Of a DNA stretch of 64,000 nt, positions 15,938 through 24,669 are shown one piece after another; the stretch's first letter is position 1; each line of letters begins with the position of its first letter. Source of the stretch: Pseudalgibacter alginicilyticus (GTDB lineage Bacteria; Bacteroidota; Bacteroidia; Flavobacteriales; Flavobacteriaceae); assembly GCF_001310225.1 (NCBI RefSeq), contig NZ_CP012898.1, forward strand, positions 124,001 through 188,000. Reading direction: 5' to 3'. Under the pieces are notes generated by a model. It had not been told where the DNA came from. It saw only the letters and a program-made list of their open reading frames with translations, and ran no database searches. Position numbers and translations under genes: made by a program.

Positions 15938-17737
15938 TTACTTTATATTTAAAACGTCTTTTATTTTGTGAAAAACCTCATTGTTTTCATAAACTCCAGT
16001 AAAAACCTCAGATTTAGGTCCGTAAGCAAATATAGGAACCATAACACCTGTATGGTCATAAGTTGAAAAATCGCCTTCAACTTTATTTGACTCTAAATTT
16101 CCTTGAGGGATGCTTAATCCAGAAGTTTCATGATCTGCTGTTATTATTACGAGTGTATTTTTATGAGTATCAGCATACTTGATAGCTTCAGTAATCGCTT
16201 TGTCAAAGTCAATAGCTTCTGTTACAATGCCAGATATATCATTTCTATGTCCGAAAGAATCTATTTGCGCAGCTTCAATCATTAAAAAAAATGGTTTATT
16301 TTGATTGCTAAAATATTCTAATCCTGTTTTGGTAGCTTCAGCAAGTATGTGGTCTCGACCCGAGTTTATACTTGGTACACCTTTTTCAGAAAGAAAATAG
16401 CCAACTTTCTTTTTTTTGCTTGAAGCTATTTCATTTAAACTATTTAAAATAGTAAAATTTGAATTAACAAAAATATCAGAGTAGCTGGAGGCCCCTCCTC
16501 CCATAAATAATGAAATATTACTTTTAATTAAATCGGAGGCTATTTCTTTAGTCATATCTCTATCTAATTGATGGGCATAAAATGCCGATGGTGTAGCTCC
16601 AGTAATTACATCAGTAGTTATAAAGCCTGTATTGTAATTTTTTTTATTAAGCAATTCCGTCATGTTTTCTATTGGCACTCTATTTATATTCATGCCTATA
16701 GATCTATTATATGTTTTTTCACCAGTAGCAATTGCGGTTCCGGCAGCTGCAGAGTCAGTTGTAAAATCATCAGCAGCTTGTGTTTTCAAAAGGCCTATAG
16801 ATTTTAGTTGTGTTAGTGTTAGTTCTCCGTGATTAGATAGTGCAGCGGCTGATATTTGAGAAAGTCCATAGCCATCTCCAATCATCAAAATAATGTTTTT
16901 AACACCCTGATTTTTTTTAATTGAATGAAATGTAGGCTTATAAACGGTAGAATAAAAAGTGTTTCTATGAATTCTATCTGATAATGAGTGTATGTATGTA
17001 GATGCAGTATAAGGCATATCTGTATTGATGTAATCTACACCTAACTCAGCAAAGGCTTTCCATGCTGTTTTAGAATCTGGACAACCCCAAAAGCGAAAAG
17101 GTTTGTTAAAACTGTGTGCTTTATTAATTATTTCTGATACTTTTTTGTGATCTTCTTTGGTAAGTCTGCCTTTACCATTCCAATTGGAAAATTTCGAAAA
17201 TGGTAAACTTATGAGCCCTACTTTGTTAAGAGCTTCTTCTGAAAGTGGTTTTAAATTTTGATAGTCAAATTTTATAAAAGAAGGGTAATTATTATATGAT
17301 TCAGGTTTGGGTTGGTTACCAGAAACAATAAATGAGATATGCTCAGAATTTGTAATATCAGGATATAATTTTAAAGTGTTTATAAGTGTTTTTAAGGTAG
17401 CAATAGCTTCTGTTTTAATGTCAATAAGAAGTTGAATTTGTTGGTAAGATTGTGGGGTTAATTGAAATGTTTTTTGAATAGGATCCAAATAAAGGTTTTC
17501 AATAGTATTAAATGAAGTGATGTCCACTTCATCATGAGCAACAAAAAGCGTATCATTTTTCAAGATAACATCAATTTCAATAGAGTTTAAACCACATGAA
17601 TATGCCGTCCAAAACGGAACTTTTTGTTTGTAATCATTATGGGAATGAATTTTATATGGTAACCCTATTTCTTGTCCAATGGCTATTTGAAAAATAAAAA
17701 ATAGCAGTATCAATATGCTTTGTTTTGAAGAGTTCAT
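15938..17737 (-). CDS. Secreted PI-PLC/GDPD-like domain fused to alkaline phosphatase
   Basis: This 599-residue protein has a signal peptide (residues 1-21). Residues about 28-250 form a PI-PLC/GDPD-superfamily barrel with HSHNDY (His31, His33), Glu54-Ile-Asp56 and His68-Asp69, the family's catalytic and metal positions. Residues about 280-599 form a metal-dependent alkaline phosphatase: MIGDGYG (Asp288), the nucleophile Ser329 in TTDSAAAGTA, QIDSFGH, and ITADHETSG near the end. One polypeptide could thus cut a glycerophosphodiester and then remove the phosphate. It is divergent from the SusC/SusD genes and upstream of the metallophosphoesterase. Confidence 0.88.
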   Translation of the reverse strand: MNSSKQSILILLFFIFQIAIGQEIGLPYKIHSHNDYKQKVPFWTAYSCGLNSIEIDVILKNDTLFVAHDEVDITSFNTIENLYLDPIQKTFQLTPQSYQQIQLLIDIKTEAIATLKTLINTLKLYPDITNSEHISFIVSGNQPKPESYNNYPSFIKFDYQNLKPLSEEALNKVGLISLPFSKFSNWNGKGRLTKEDHKKVSEIINKAHSFNKPFRFWGCPDSKTAWKAFAELGVDYINTDMPYTASTYIHSLSDRIHRNTFYSTVYKPTFHSIKKNQGVKNIILMIGDGYGLSQISAAALSNHGELTLTQLKSIGLLKTQAADDFTTDSAAAGTAIATGEKTYNRSIGMNINRVPIENMTELLNKKNYNTGFITTDVITGATPSAFYAHQLDRDMTKEIASDLIKSNISLFMGGGASSYSDIFVNSNFTILNSLNEIASSKKKKVGYFLSEKGVPSINSGRDHILAEATKTGLEYFSNQNKPFFLMIEAAQIDSFGHRNDISGIVTEAIDFDKAITEAIKYADTHKNTLVIITADHETSGLSIPQGNLESNKVEGDFSTYDHTGVMVPIFAYGPKSEVFTGVYENNEVFHKIKDVLNIK

Positions 17738-18034
17738 GATTAAGTTTTAATGGTTTTAGTAGTATAAACTTAGCGCTATTTATTTAAAAAAAAAATTCAC
17801 TAAATAAGAGTGTTGATCCCTTAAAATATCATGTTAATTTTTTGAGTTTTAATAAAACGCTAAAAACATGGTGTTTATAAATAGTAAATTTTTCACAATA
17901 CAGGGGTGATTAACTTTGTATTAACATACTTAACATGAAGTCAACTTATATATAAGTTTTTGTTGATGTTTTGTTTACATAAAACAAAGGGTCTACAGTT
18001 TACTTTGCATAAAATTTTAACTTATATTAAAATA

Positions 18035-20998
18035 ATGAAAAAAATTAAACTTTTATTGCTAACACTTTTTGTTAGTGTAACAAGTATTTCTTGGGCTCAA
18101 AAAGAAATTACAGGAACTGTACTTGATGATCAAAACATACCATTATCAGGAGCAAACATTTTAGTAAAGGGTACCACAAACGGTGTTTCAGCAGATTTTG
18201 ATGGAAACTTTAATATTAATGCTGAAATTGGTGACGTACTAGAAGTCTCTTTTTTAGGTATGAAAACAAAAGAAGTTGTTATTAGTAATTATCAAACAAT
18301 AATGATTGTTTTAGATGTAGATGCGGCTCAATTAGATGATATTGTAATTGTAGGTTATGGCTCTCAAAAACGTTCAGATGTAACAGGTGCCATTTCTTCT
18401 GTTAAAAGTGAAAGTTTTAACAAAGGGGTTGTCGCAAATGCAGGACAACTTTTACAAGGAAAAGTAGCAGGTGTAAATGTTACTTCAACGAGTGGAGAGC
18501 CTGGATCTTCACAAAACATTATTATTCGTGGTGTTGGTAGTTTGCGTTCAGGTACTACGCCGCTTTATGTGGTTGATGGTTTTGCTTTAGATAACACAGG
18601 AAATGGTGTTGCTTCAAATCCATTAAACTTTATTAACCCGGAGGATATTCAAAGTATTGATGTATTAAAAGATGCTTCGGCAGCTGCTATTTATGGATCT
18701 AGAGCAGCAAATGGGGTTATTGTAATAACAACTAAGAAAGGTAAATCAGGTAAAACTCAAATGAATCTTTCGGTTTCTACAGCTTTTTCAACTTTAACAA
18801 ATAAGGTAGATGTATTTAATGCAGAGGAATTTAGATCGGGTGTAAATGCGGTTGGTGGAACTTTAGCTGATGGAGGGGCTTCCACAGATTGGCAAGATGA
18901 ATTGTCAAGAACCGGTGTATCTAAAAAAGTAAATTTTTCGATGAGTGGCGGAGCCGAAAAATCTACATATTCAGCATCTATTGGGGTAGATGATCAAGAA
19001 GGTATTTTAAGGAATAGTAACTTAAAACGTTATTCTGGCCGTTTAAATTTAACTCAAAAAGCATTTGATGATAAATTTAAAGTTGAGTTTAATTTAACAG
19101 CTAGTAAACTTGAAAATGTTAGACCCAATACAAGTTCGGTAGTAGATAAAATGTTAACCATGAATCCTACAGATGCACCTTATGTAAATGGTGAAATAAA
19201 CACTAATTTAAGTAATGATATTTTTAATCCGTTAATAGCAGAAGAACTTTATGGAGATTTTACCCATAATTATCGACTTTTAGGAAATGTAGCACCATCT
19301 TATGAAATAGTAGACGGTTTAGTTTATAAATTGAATATTGGTGTAGATTATTCTTCTACAGATAGAGATGTGCAGGATAAACCTTATGCATCGGCTACAA
19401 ATATTACACTTGGATCTTTAAATACATCTTCAACAAGTAATAGTAATACTTTGCTAGAGAATACCTTGACGTATACTCTAAACAAGAATTTAAATAGTTT
19501 TACATTTTTAGTAGGACATACCTATCAACAAACAGAAGTAAGTCAAAAAAGTTTCAGTTTGTCAGGTTTTCCTGCTAATGGTGTGGAACCAAGATATCAG
19601 ATAGAAACAGCTACAGAGCCAACATCTCAATCTGCTTATGCTACTAAAAATGAATTACAATCTTTTTTTGGGAGACTAAATTACGCATATAATGATAAAT
19701 ATTTGGTTACAGCCACAATGCGTGCAGATGGTTCGTCAAAATTTGGAGAAAATAATAAATACGGTTATTTTCCATCTGTTGCATTAGGTTGGAATTTAAT
19801 TAATGAAGATTTTTTAATAGATTCAGAAACATTTAGCAATTTAAAACTTAGAGCTAGTTGGGGGCAAACAGGAAGTCAAGAAATTCCTTCTAAAATAACT
19901 CAAGCTAGTTATACCGAAAGTATTACAGGTAACGATACCTACCCTTTGGATGAAAGTGCAACCGATTTGAGTGGTTATCCATATGGTTCTATTTATGTGC
20001 GTTTAGCAAATCCAGATATACAATGGGAAGTTTCAACTCAAACCAATATTGGTTTAGATTTTGGTTTATTAAATAACAAGTTGACTGGAACAATTGATTA
20101 TTTTAATAAAGTGTCAGAAAATATTTTATTAGAAGTTGCTCCAGTAGATCCAATTCAACCTACAGATAAATATTGGACGAACATACCTAAAATGGAAATA
20201 AAAAACTCGGGTGTGGAGATTGCTTTGGATTTTAATAATGACAGAGGTCAAGATTTTTCATATAACATTGGAGGAAATATATCATTAACCAAAAATGAAG
20301 TTATTGATTCGCCATATAAAATATTAACTACAGGATCTGCTCAAGGTTCAGGACAAACAGGAGCTACAATTAATGGTATTTTAAACGGAGAATCTATTGG
20401 AGCATTTTATGTACAAGAATTTATTGGAATTGGATCTGATGGATTAAATCAATTTGCAGATACTAATAATGATGGTGAAATTTTAGATGATGACCGCATA
20501 GTAGCTGGCAGTGCCTTGCCTGATTATATTTATGCATTTTATATGAATTTTAAATATAAGAATTTTGATTTGGGATTGAATTTTAATGGTGCGGGAGGAA
20601 ACAAAATATATAACCATGTAGCCATGTCTTCTTTTAATAAAGGAAACCTTGCCAATTCATTTAATACAACAGATAGGGCTATAGAGTTTTTAAACGAAGC
20701 CAATACCAACTCAAATTTAGTTTCAACAAGATATTTAGAGGATGGGGATTTCTTAAGATTAAACAATGTTACATTAGGATACAACTTAAGTCCAGAAGTG
20801 TTAGGTATTCAGGATGTTATGAATAATATACGTTTAACTATTACAGGTCAGAATTTATTTGTAATAACAGATTATTCAGGATATGACCCTGAAATTAATA
20901 CAGGGAGTTCTATTGGAGGTATTCAAACTTTTGGAATTGATTATTTCAGTTACCCAAAAAGTAGAACCATTTTATTTGGTTTAAACTTGACATTTTAA
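18035..20998 (+). CDS. SusC/RagA-type TonB-linked outer membrane protein
   Basis: This 987-residue outer-membrane importer starts at ATG 18035, where a signal peptide begins (KKIKLLLLTLFVSVTSISWAQ). The upstream TTG 17960 is rejected because it puts a long basic stretch ahead of the signal peptide. A carboxypeptidase-like domain follows (KEITGTVLDDQNIPLSGANILVKG begins it), then the plug domain (IVGYGSQKRSDVTGAISSV) and a 22-strand-type barrel ending in FGLNLTF. It pairs with the SusD-like gene 17 bases downstream. The phosphatase neighbours suggest a phosphorylated substrate. Confidence 0.95.
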   Translation: MKKIKLLLLTLFVSVTSISWAQKEITGTVLDDQNIPLSGANILVKGTTNGVSADFDGNFNINAEIGDVLEVSFLGMKTKEVVISNYQTIMIVLDVDAAQLDDIVIVGYGSQKRSDVTGAISSVKSESFNKGVVANAGQLLQGKVAGVNVTSTSGEPGSSQNIIIRGVGSLRSGTTPLYVVDGFALDNTGNGVASNPLNFINPEDIQSIDVLKDASAAAIYGSRAANGVIVITTKKGKSGKTQMNLSVSTAFSTLTNKVDVFNAEEFRSGVNAVGGTLADGGASTDWQDELSRTGVSKKVNFSMSGGAEKSTYSASIGVDDQEGILRNSNLKRYSGRLNLTQKAFDDKFKVEFNLTASKLENVRPNTSSVVDKMLTMNPTDAPYVNGEINTNLSNDIFNPLIAEELYGDFTHNYRLLGNVAPSYEIVDGLVYKLNIGVDYSSTDRDVQDKPYASATNITLGSLNTSSTSNSNTLLENTLTYTLNKNLNSFTFLVGHTYQQTEVSQKSFSLSGFPANGVEPRYQIETATEPTSQSAYATKNELQSFFGRLNYAYNDKYLVTATMRADGSSKFGENNKYGYFPSVALGWNLINEDFLIDSETFSNLKLRASWGQTGSQEIPSKITQASYTESITGNDTYPLDESATDLSGYPYGSIYVRLANPDIQWEVSTQTNIGLDFGLLNNKLTGTIDYFNKVSENILLEVAPVDPIQPTDKYWTNIPKMEIKNSGVEIALDFNNDRGQDFSYNIGGNISLTKNEVIDSPYKILTTGSAQGSGQTGATINGILNGESIGAFYVQEFIGIGSDGLNQFADTNNDGEILDDDRIVAGSALPDYIYAFYMNFKYKNFDLGLNFNGAGGNKIYNHVAMSSFNKGNLANSFNTTDRAIEFLNEANTNSNLVSTRYLEDGDFLRLNNVTLGYNLSPEVLGIQDVMNNIRLTITGQNLFVITDYSGYDPEINTGSSIGGIQTFGIDYFSYPKSRTILFGLNLTF

Positions 20999-21015
20999 TA
21001 TAAAAAAAATCAAAA

Positions 21016-22758
21016 ATGAAAAATAAATTAGTATTTACAATTCTTACTATCAGTATATTTTTAAATTGGAGTTGTTCAGATTTAACTGAAGAAGTTTTAG
21101 ATGAATCTTTAACAGGAAGTGGCCAAGCAGAAGCTATTAGTGGTGCTATTGCGCCAGCGTATGGTCAATTAGGATGGACTTGGAGACATACAAATTATTA
21201 TGGTTTACAATTAATACCAAGTGATGAAGCTATTTTACCGTATAGAGGAGGAACAGATTGGTATGATGGAGGTAAATTTTTAGCAGCGCATTCGCATACT
21301 ATAACACCAACAAATGATTTGGTAACTAGTTCATGGAATGAACTAACTAAAAATATTTCAAGAACTTTATCGGCTATTGAAGTTTTAACCCCTTTAGCAG
21401 AAAGTGGCGATACGGAAGCAGAAAGTGCACTTTATGAAATGAAAGCACTAAGGGCTTATTTAAATATGCTAACCTTGGATAGTTGGGGACTTGTTTTCAA
21501 AAAAGAAAATTCATCTGAAACTTCAGAAGTGTTAAGAGGTCAAGATGCTATAGATTATATAGAAAGCGAATTGTTATCTGTTGTAGATGCTATTAATACA
21601 ACAAAAGGACCTGGCAGAATGACGCAAGCTGCTGTTTGGGGGTTTTTAGCAAGATTAAATTTAAATGCAGCGGTATATCGTGATCCGTACGGAACTCCTA
21701 ATTTTACAAAAGAGGATATGGATGCTGTAATTAAATATACAGATAATATAATTACATCTGGTAAATTTACCTTATCTCCAGAATATTTTGACTTGTTTAA
21801 TGATGATAATCATGATAATCCAGAATTAATTTTTGCAATAGATCAACGTGGAGTATTAAATAATGAACATAGTAGATGGACTTATTGGTCTTTGGCGGGT
21901 TCTAATTACGGAAGATTAGAGTATACTAGTTCTGATGGAACTGATGGCCCAGCTATAACATCAGATTTCTATCAAACATGGGTAGATGCTTATGGGGATG
22001 TAGATCCAGCAGACGCTGATGCAAGATTTTATCAAAAAAATCAAAAAATTCCAGCACATCTTGAAGACCTCACGGGGGTAAATCCTTCAAATGACGAAAA
22101 TCATTACTATTGTGAAACAGCTGAAGATTATGAATTTGACAGAGGAATTATCCGTGGTATCATTTGGGGACCAAGAAAAGATGAAAATGGAGCATTTTAT
22201 ACCTGTGATGAAGGGTATAGAATTTATCCTGTAATTCAAACTAAAGGAAATGGACCTGATAAGAATGTTGCTTATGTAAATCATACTTTACAAGTAGATT
22301 TTACTAATGAGGGCAGGGCTCATCATGCTGGATACCGAAACTCAAAATATCAGTTTAGCCGTACTTCACCAAATGCTAACAACTACAGTAGTATTGATAT
22401 AGTTTTAATGCGCTATGCAGAAGTTTTTCTGATGCGTGCTGAAGCTAAATTAAGAAATGGAGATACTGCAGGGGCCTTAATTGATGTAAATACAGTACGA
22501 ACAGCTAGAACTGCTCGCGCACCAATTCCAGCCGCATTAACTTCCATTGATATAGATATTTTGTATAGAGAGCTTGGCTTTGAGTTTTACTGGGAAGGAC
22601 TTAGAAGAACAAACCAAATTCGTTTTGGTCATTACGAAGATAGTTGGACAGAGAAAACCGATAGTAATGTAAATAATAGATTGTTTCCTATACCACAAGT
22701 AGCCATTGATGGCGCTTCTAATACTCCAGGATATTTAGAACAGAACAAAGATTATTAG
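21016..22758 (+). CDS. SusD/RagB-type surface lipoprotein
   Basis: The 580-residue lipoprotein (lipobox NWSC, Cys20) has the SusD N-terminal helical repeats and the C-terminal SusD_RagB region: LMRYAEVFLMRAEAKLRNG near residue 464, GFEFYWEGLRRTNQIRFG near 517, and RLFPIPQVAIDG near 556. It caps the SusC channel and binds the ligand at the cell surface. It ends with a terminator at 22790-22827, so the transporter pair is a two-gene operon. Confidence 0.95.
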   Translation: MKNKLVFTILTISIFLNWSCSDLTEEVLDESLTGSGQAEAISGAIAPAYGQLGWTWRHTNYYGLQLIPSDEAILPYRGGTDWYDGGKFLAAHSHTITPTNDLVTSSWNELTKNISRTLSAIEVLTPLAESGDTEAESALYEMKALRAYLNMLTLDSWGLVFKKENSSETSEVLRGQDAIDYIESELLSVVDAINTTKGPGRMTQAAVWGFLARLNLNAAVYRDPYGTPNFTKEDMDAVIKYTDNIITSGKFTLSPEYFDLFNDDNHDNPELIFAIDQRGVLNNEHSRWTYWSLAGSNYGRLEYTSSDGTDGPAITSDFYQTWVDAYGDVDPADADARFYQKNQKIPAHLEDLTGVNPSNDENHYYCETAEDYEFDRGIIRGIIWGPRKDENGAFYTCDEGYRIYPVIQTKGNGPDKNVAYVNHTLQVDFTNEGRAHHAGYRNSKYQFSRTSPNANNYSSIDIVLMRYAEVFLMRAEAKLRNGDTAGALIDVNTVRTARTARAPIPAALTSIDIDILYRELGFEFYWEGLRRTNQIRFGHYEDSWTEKTDSNVNNRLFPIPQVAIDGASNTPGYLEQNKDY

Positions 22759-22789
22759 TAATATGTTTTTGAATTAGTTTAGTTTTTTT

Positions 22790-22827
22790 AAGCAGGTAAA
22801 ATTTTAAAAAATTACCTGCTTTTTTTG
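22790..22827 (+). terminator. Terminator of the SusC/SusD operon
   Basis: AAGCAGGTAA pairs with TTACCTGCTT over a 12-base A/T loop, followed by T7. Confidence 0.8.
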
Positions 22828-23145
22828 AATACATAAGATTTTATTTTTTTGTTTTAGTTCTTGTTTGAACCAAACCGCCATACTAAAAAACAGCTACTAA
22901 GCGTCACTAAGAAAGGTGTTATGGTTAAGTGTGATATGGAAATGCCTTAAGTTTTATTAGTATTCAATTTGATGTAAGCTAATCAAAATGAAGGAGAGTT
23001 GTATTATAGATAGATATAATCAATACATTATGGTGATATGTGTAAAGACTAGTTTCTGTAATTTTTTTAATATAAGGGTAATATTAGTTTCTTTTTAATA
23101 ATGTTTATATAAGATTCTGTTAGTTACAATTAGTAAACCATTTTA

Positions 23146-23153
23146 TAGTTTTG
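23146..23153 (+). promoter_or_regulatory. Candidate -7 box of the class III PLP gene
   Basis: TAGTTTTG matches TAnnTTTG, 149 bases before the ATG. The matching -33 is weak, so the long leader is uncertain. Confidence 0.35.
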
Positions 23154-23301
23154 CTTAATGAATTTAGTAATTGTTTCTTTTTTATATAGAGAATATTGTT
23201 GTTGTGAAGAGTTATTAGATGTTTTAAAAGGGACATTTTCTTCAATTTTTTTTGGTTTGCTAAAAATGTTTAAAGATAAATTATAGTCAATTAGAGAAGG
23301 T

Positions 23302-24657
23302 ATGAATCAAGATGAAATGAATTTAAACAGAACTGTAAAAGATGATATTAATTTAGTATCAAAACATAAGCTGTGGAATAATCAGCATGCAGATGAAAAG
23401 ACGCTTGGTTTATTAGAAAAAGACACACGTTATTTTATTCCTCAATCACTTTCTACGCAGTGTTTAGATGTATTGAGAAGAGCCGAGGGCGCTTCTCTTG
23501 AGAGTGTGTCTGGTAAAAGATATATAGATTTTCATGGAAATTATGTTCACCAAGTAGGTTATGCTCACCCCAGAATCATTGAAAACGTTGTAAAACAATT
23601 ACAGAAATTACCATTTTCTCCTGAACAGTATACAAATAAACCGGCAATAAAATTTGCAAAGAAATTAGCTTCGTTAGCACCTTCAAATTTAAATAGAATT
23701 TTATTTACTACAACAGGCAGTTCGGCCATAGCTATGGCCCTTAAATTAGCAAGGGCTGTAACAGGCAAACATAAGGTCATGTCATTTTGGGATTACTCTC
23801 ATGTAACTTCCTTAGATACAATGAGTGTTGGAGGTGAATCCTTTTGGCGAGAAAACAAGGGGGGAATAGTGCCAACAGAAACCATTAATATTCCTCCTCC
23901 CATAACATATCGAGGCATTTTTGAAGATAATGAGAGTAAGTGTTTAGAATACATTGAATATACACTATCCAAAGAGGCTAATATTGGTGCTTTTCTAGCT
24001 GAAACTGTTAGAAATATAGATGTACAAATACCATCAAAGAATTTTTGGAAAGAAGTTAGAGCATTGTGTAATAAATATGGGGTGTTGTTAATTTTAGACG
24101 AAATATCTATTGCACTAGGTAGAACGGGCTATATGTTTGCTTTTGAACATTATGATATAGAACCAGATATTCTTTGCTTAGGCAAAGGATTGGGGGGTGG
24201 TATTTATCCACAAGCAGCTATGATTACGAGAGATGATTATAATCATTTAACAGAATTATCTTTAGGCAATTGTACATTTGAAAAAAGTCCTGTTGGAGCA
24301 GTGGCAGGACTAACAACCATTGAAATTATTGAAGATCAAAATCTTTTAAAACGGGCAAAAAAGTATGAGGCTTTTATAAAATCTTCATTAGAAACCATGA
24401 AGCTTAATCATACAATCATTGGTGATGTAAGAGGTATTGGAATGTTATGGGGAATAGAATTGGTAAAAGATAGAATTACTAAAGAAAAAGCATCTAATGA
24501 GGCAGAAAAAATATTGTATTATTGCTTAGAAAAAGGGCTGAATTTTAAAGTGTTTTATGGTAATGTTTTACAGCTATCACCAGCCTTAACAATTAGTAGA
24601 GACGAACTTAATATAGCGTTAAATATACTTAACGAAGCATTAATGAAAATTCAATAA
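23302..24657 (+). CDS. Class III aminotransferase-like PLP enzyme (possible phospho-lyase or phosphonate ammonia-lyase)
   Basis: This 451-residue cytosolic protein has a fold-type I, class III PLP signature. The Schiff-base lysine is Lys295 in LGKGLGGG, with the cofactor-contacting LILDEISIALGRTG near residue 258. N-terminal DFHGNYVHQVGYAHPRIIE is not that of ordinary ornithine or acetylornithine transaminases. It resembles enzymes acting on phospho- or phosphono-amines: ethanolamine-phosphate phospho-lyase, or the (R)-1-hydroxy-2-aminoethylphosphonate ammonia-lyase PbfA. That assignment is from memory and supported by the phosphatase context. It is 12 bases before the purple acid phosphatase-like gene, so the two form an operon. 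No phosphonatase genes are in the window. Confidence 0.75.
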   Translation: MNQDEMNLNRTVKDDINLVSKHKLWNNQHADEKTLGLLEKDTRYFIPQSLSTQCLDVLRRAEGASLESVSGKRYIDFHGNYVHQVGYAHPRIIENVVKQLQKLPFSPEQYTNKPAIKFAKKLASLAPSNLNRILFTTTGSSAIAMALKLARAVTGKHKVMSFWDYSHVTSLDTMSVGGESFWRENKGGIVPTETINIPPPITYRGIFEDNESKCLEYIEYTLSKEANIGAFLAETVRNIDVQIPSKNFWKEVRALCNKYGVLLILDEISIALGRTGYMFAFEHYDIEPDILCLGKGLGGGIYPQAAMITRDDYNHLTELSLGNCTFEKSPVGAVAGLTTIEIIEDQNLLKRAKKYEAFIKSSLETMKLNHTIIGDVRGIGMLWGIELVKDRITKEKASNEAEKILYYCLEKGLNFKVFYGNVLQLSPALTISRDELNIALNILNEALMKIQ

Positions 24658-24669
24658 AAACAACTTATA

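Larger units (their letters stand above)
22759..23301. other. Intergenic region between SusD and the class III PLP enzyme
   Basis: This 543-base gap holds the terminator at 22790-22827 and a -7-like box TAGTTTTG at 23146-23153, which leaves about 145 bases of leader for the next gene. I found no convincing ORF or ncRNA. The middle (22860-23100) has no structure I can name. Confidence 0.55.
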
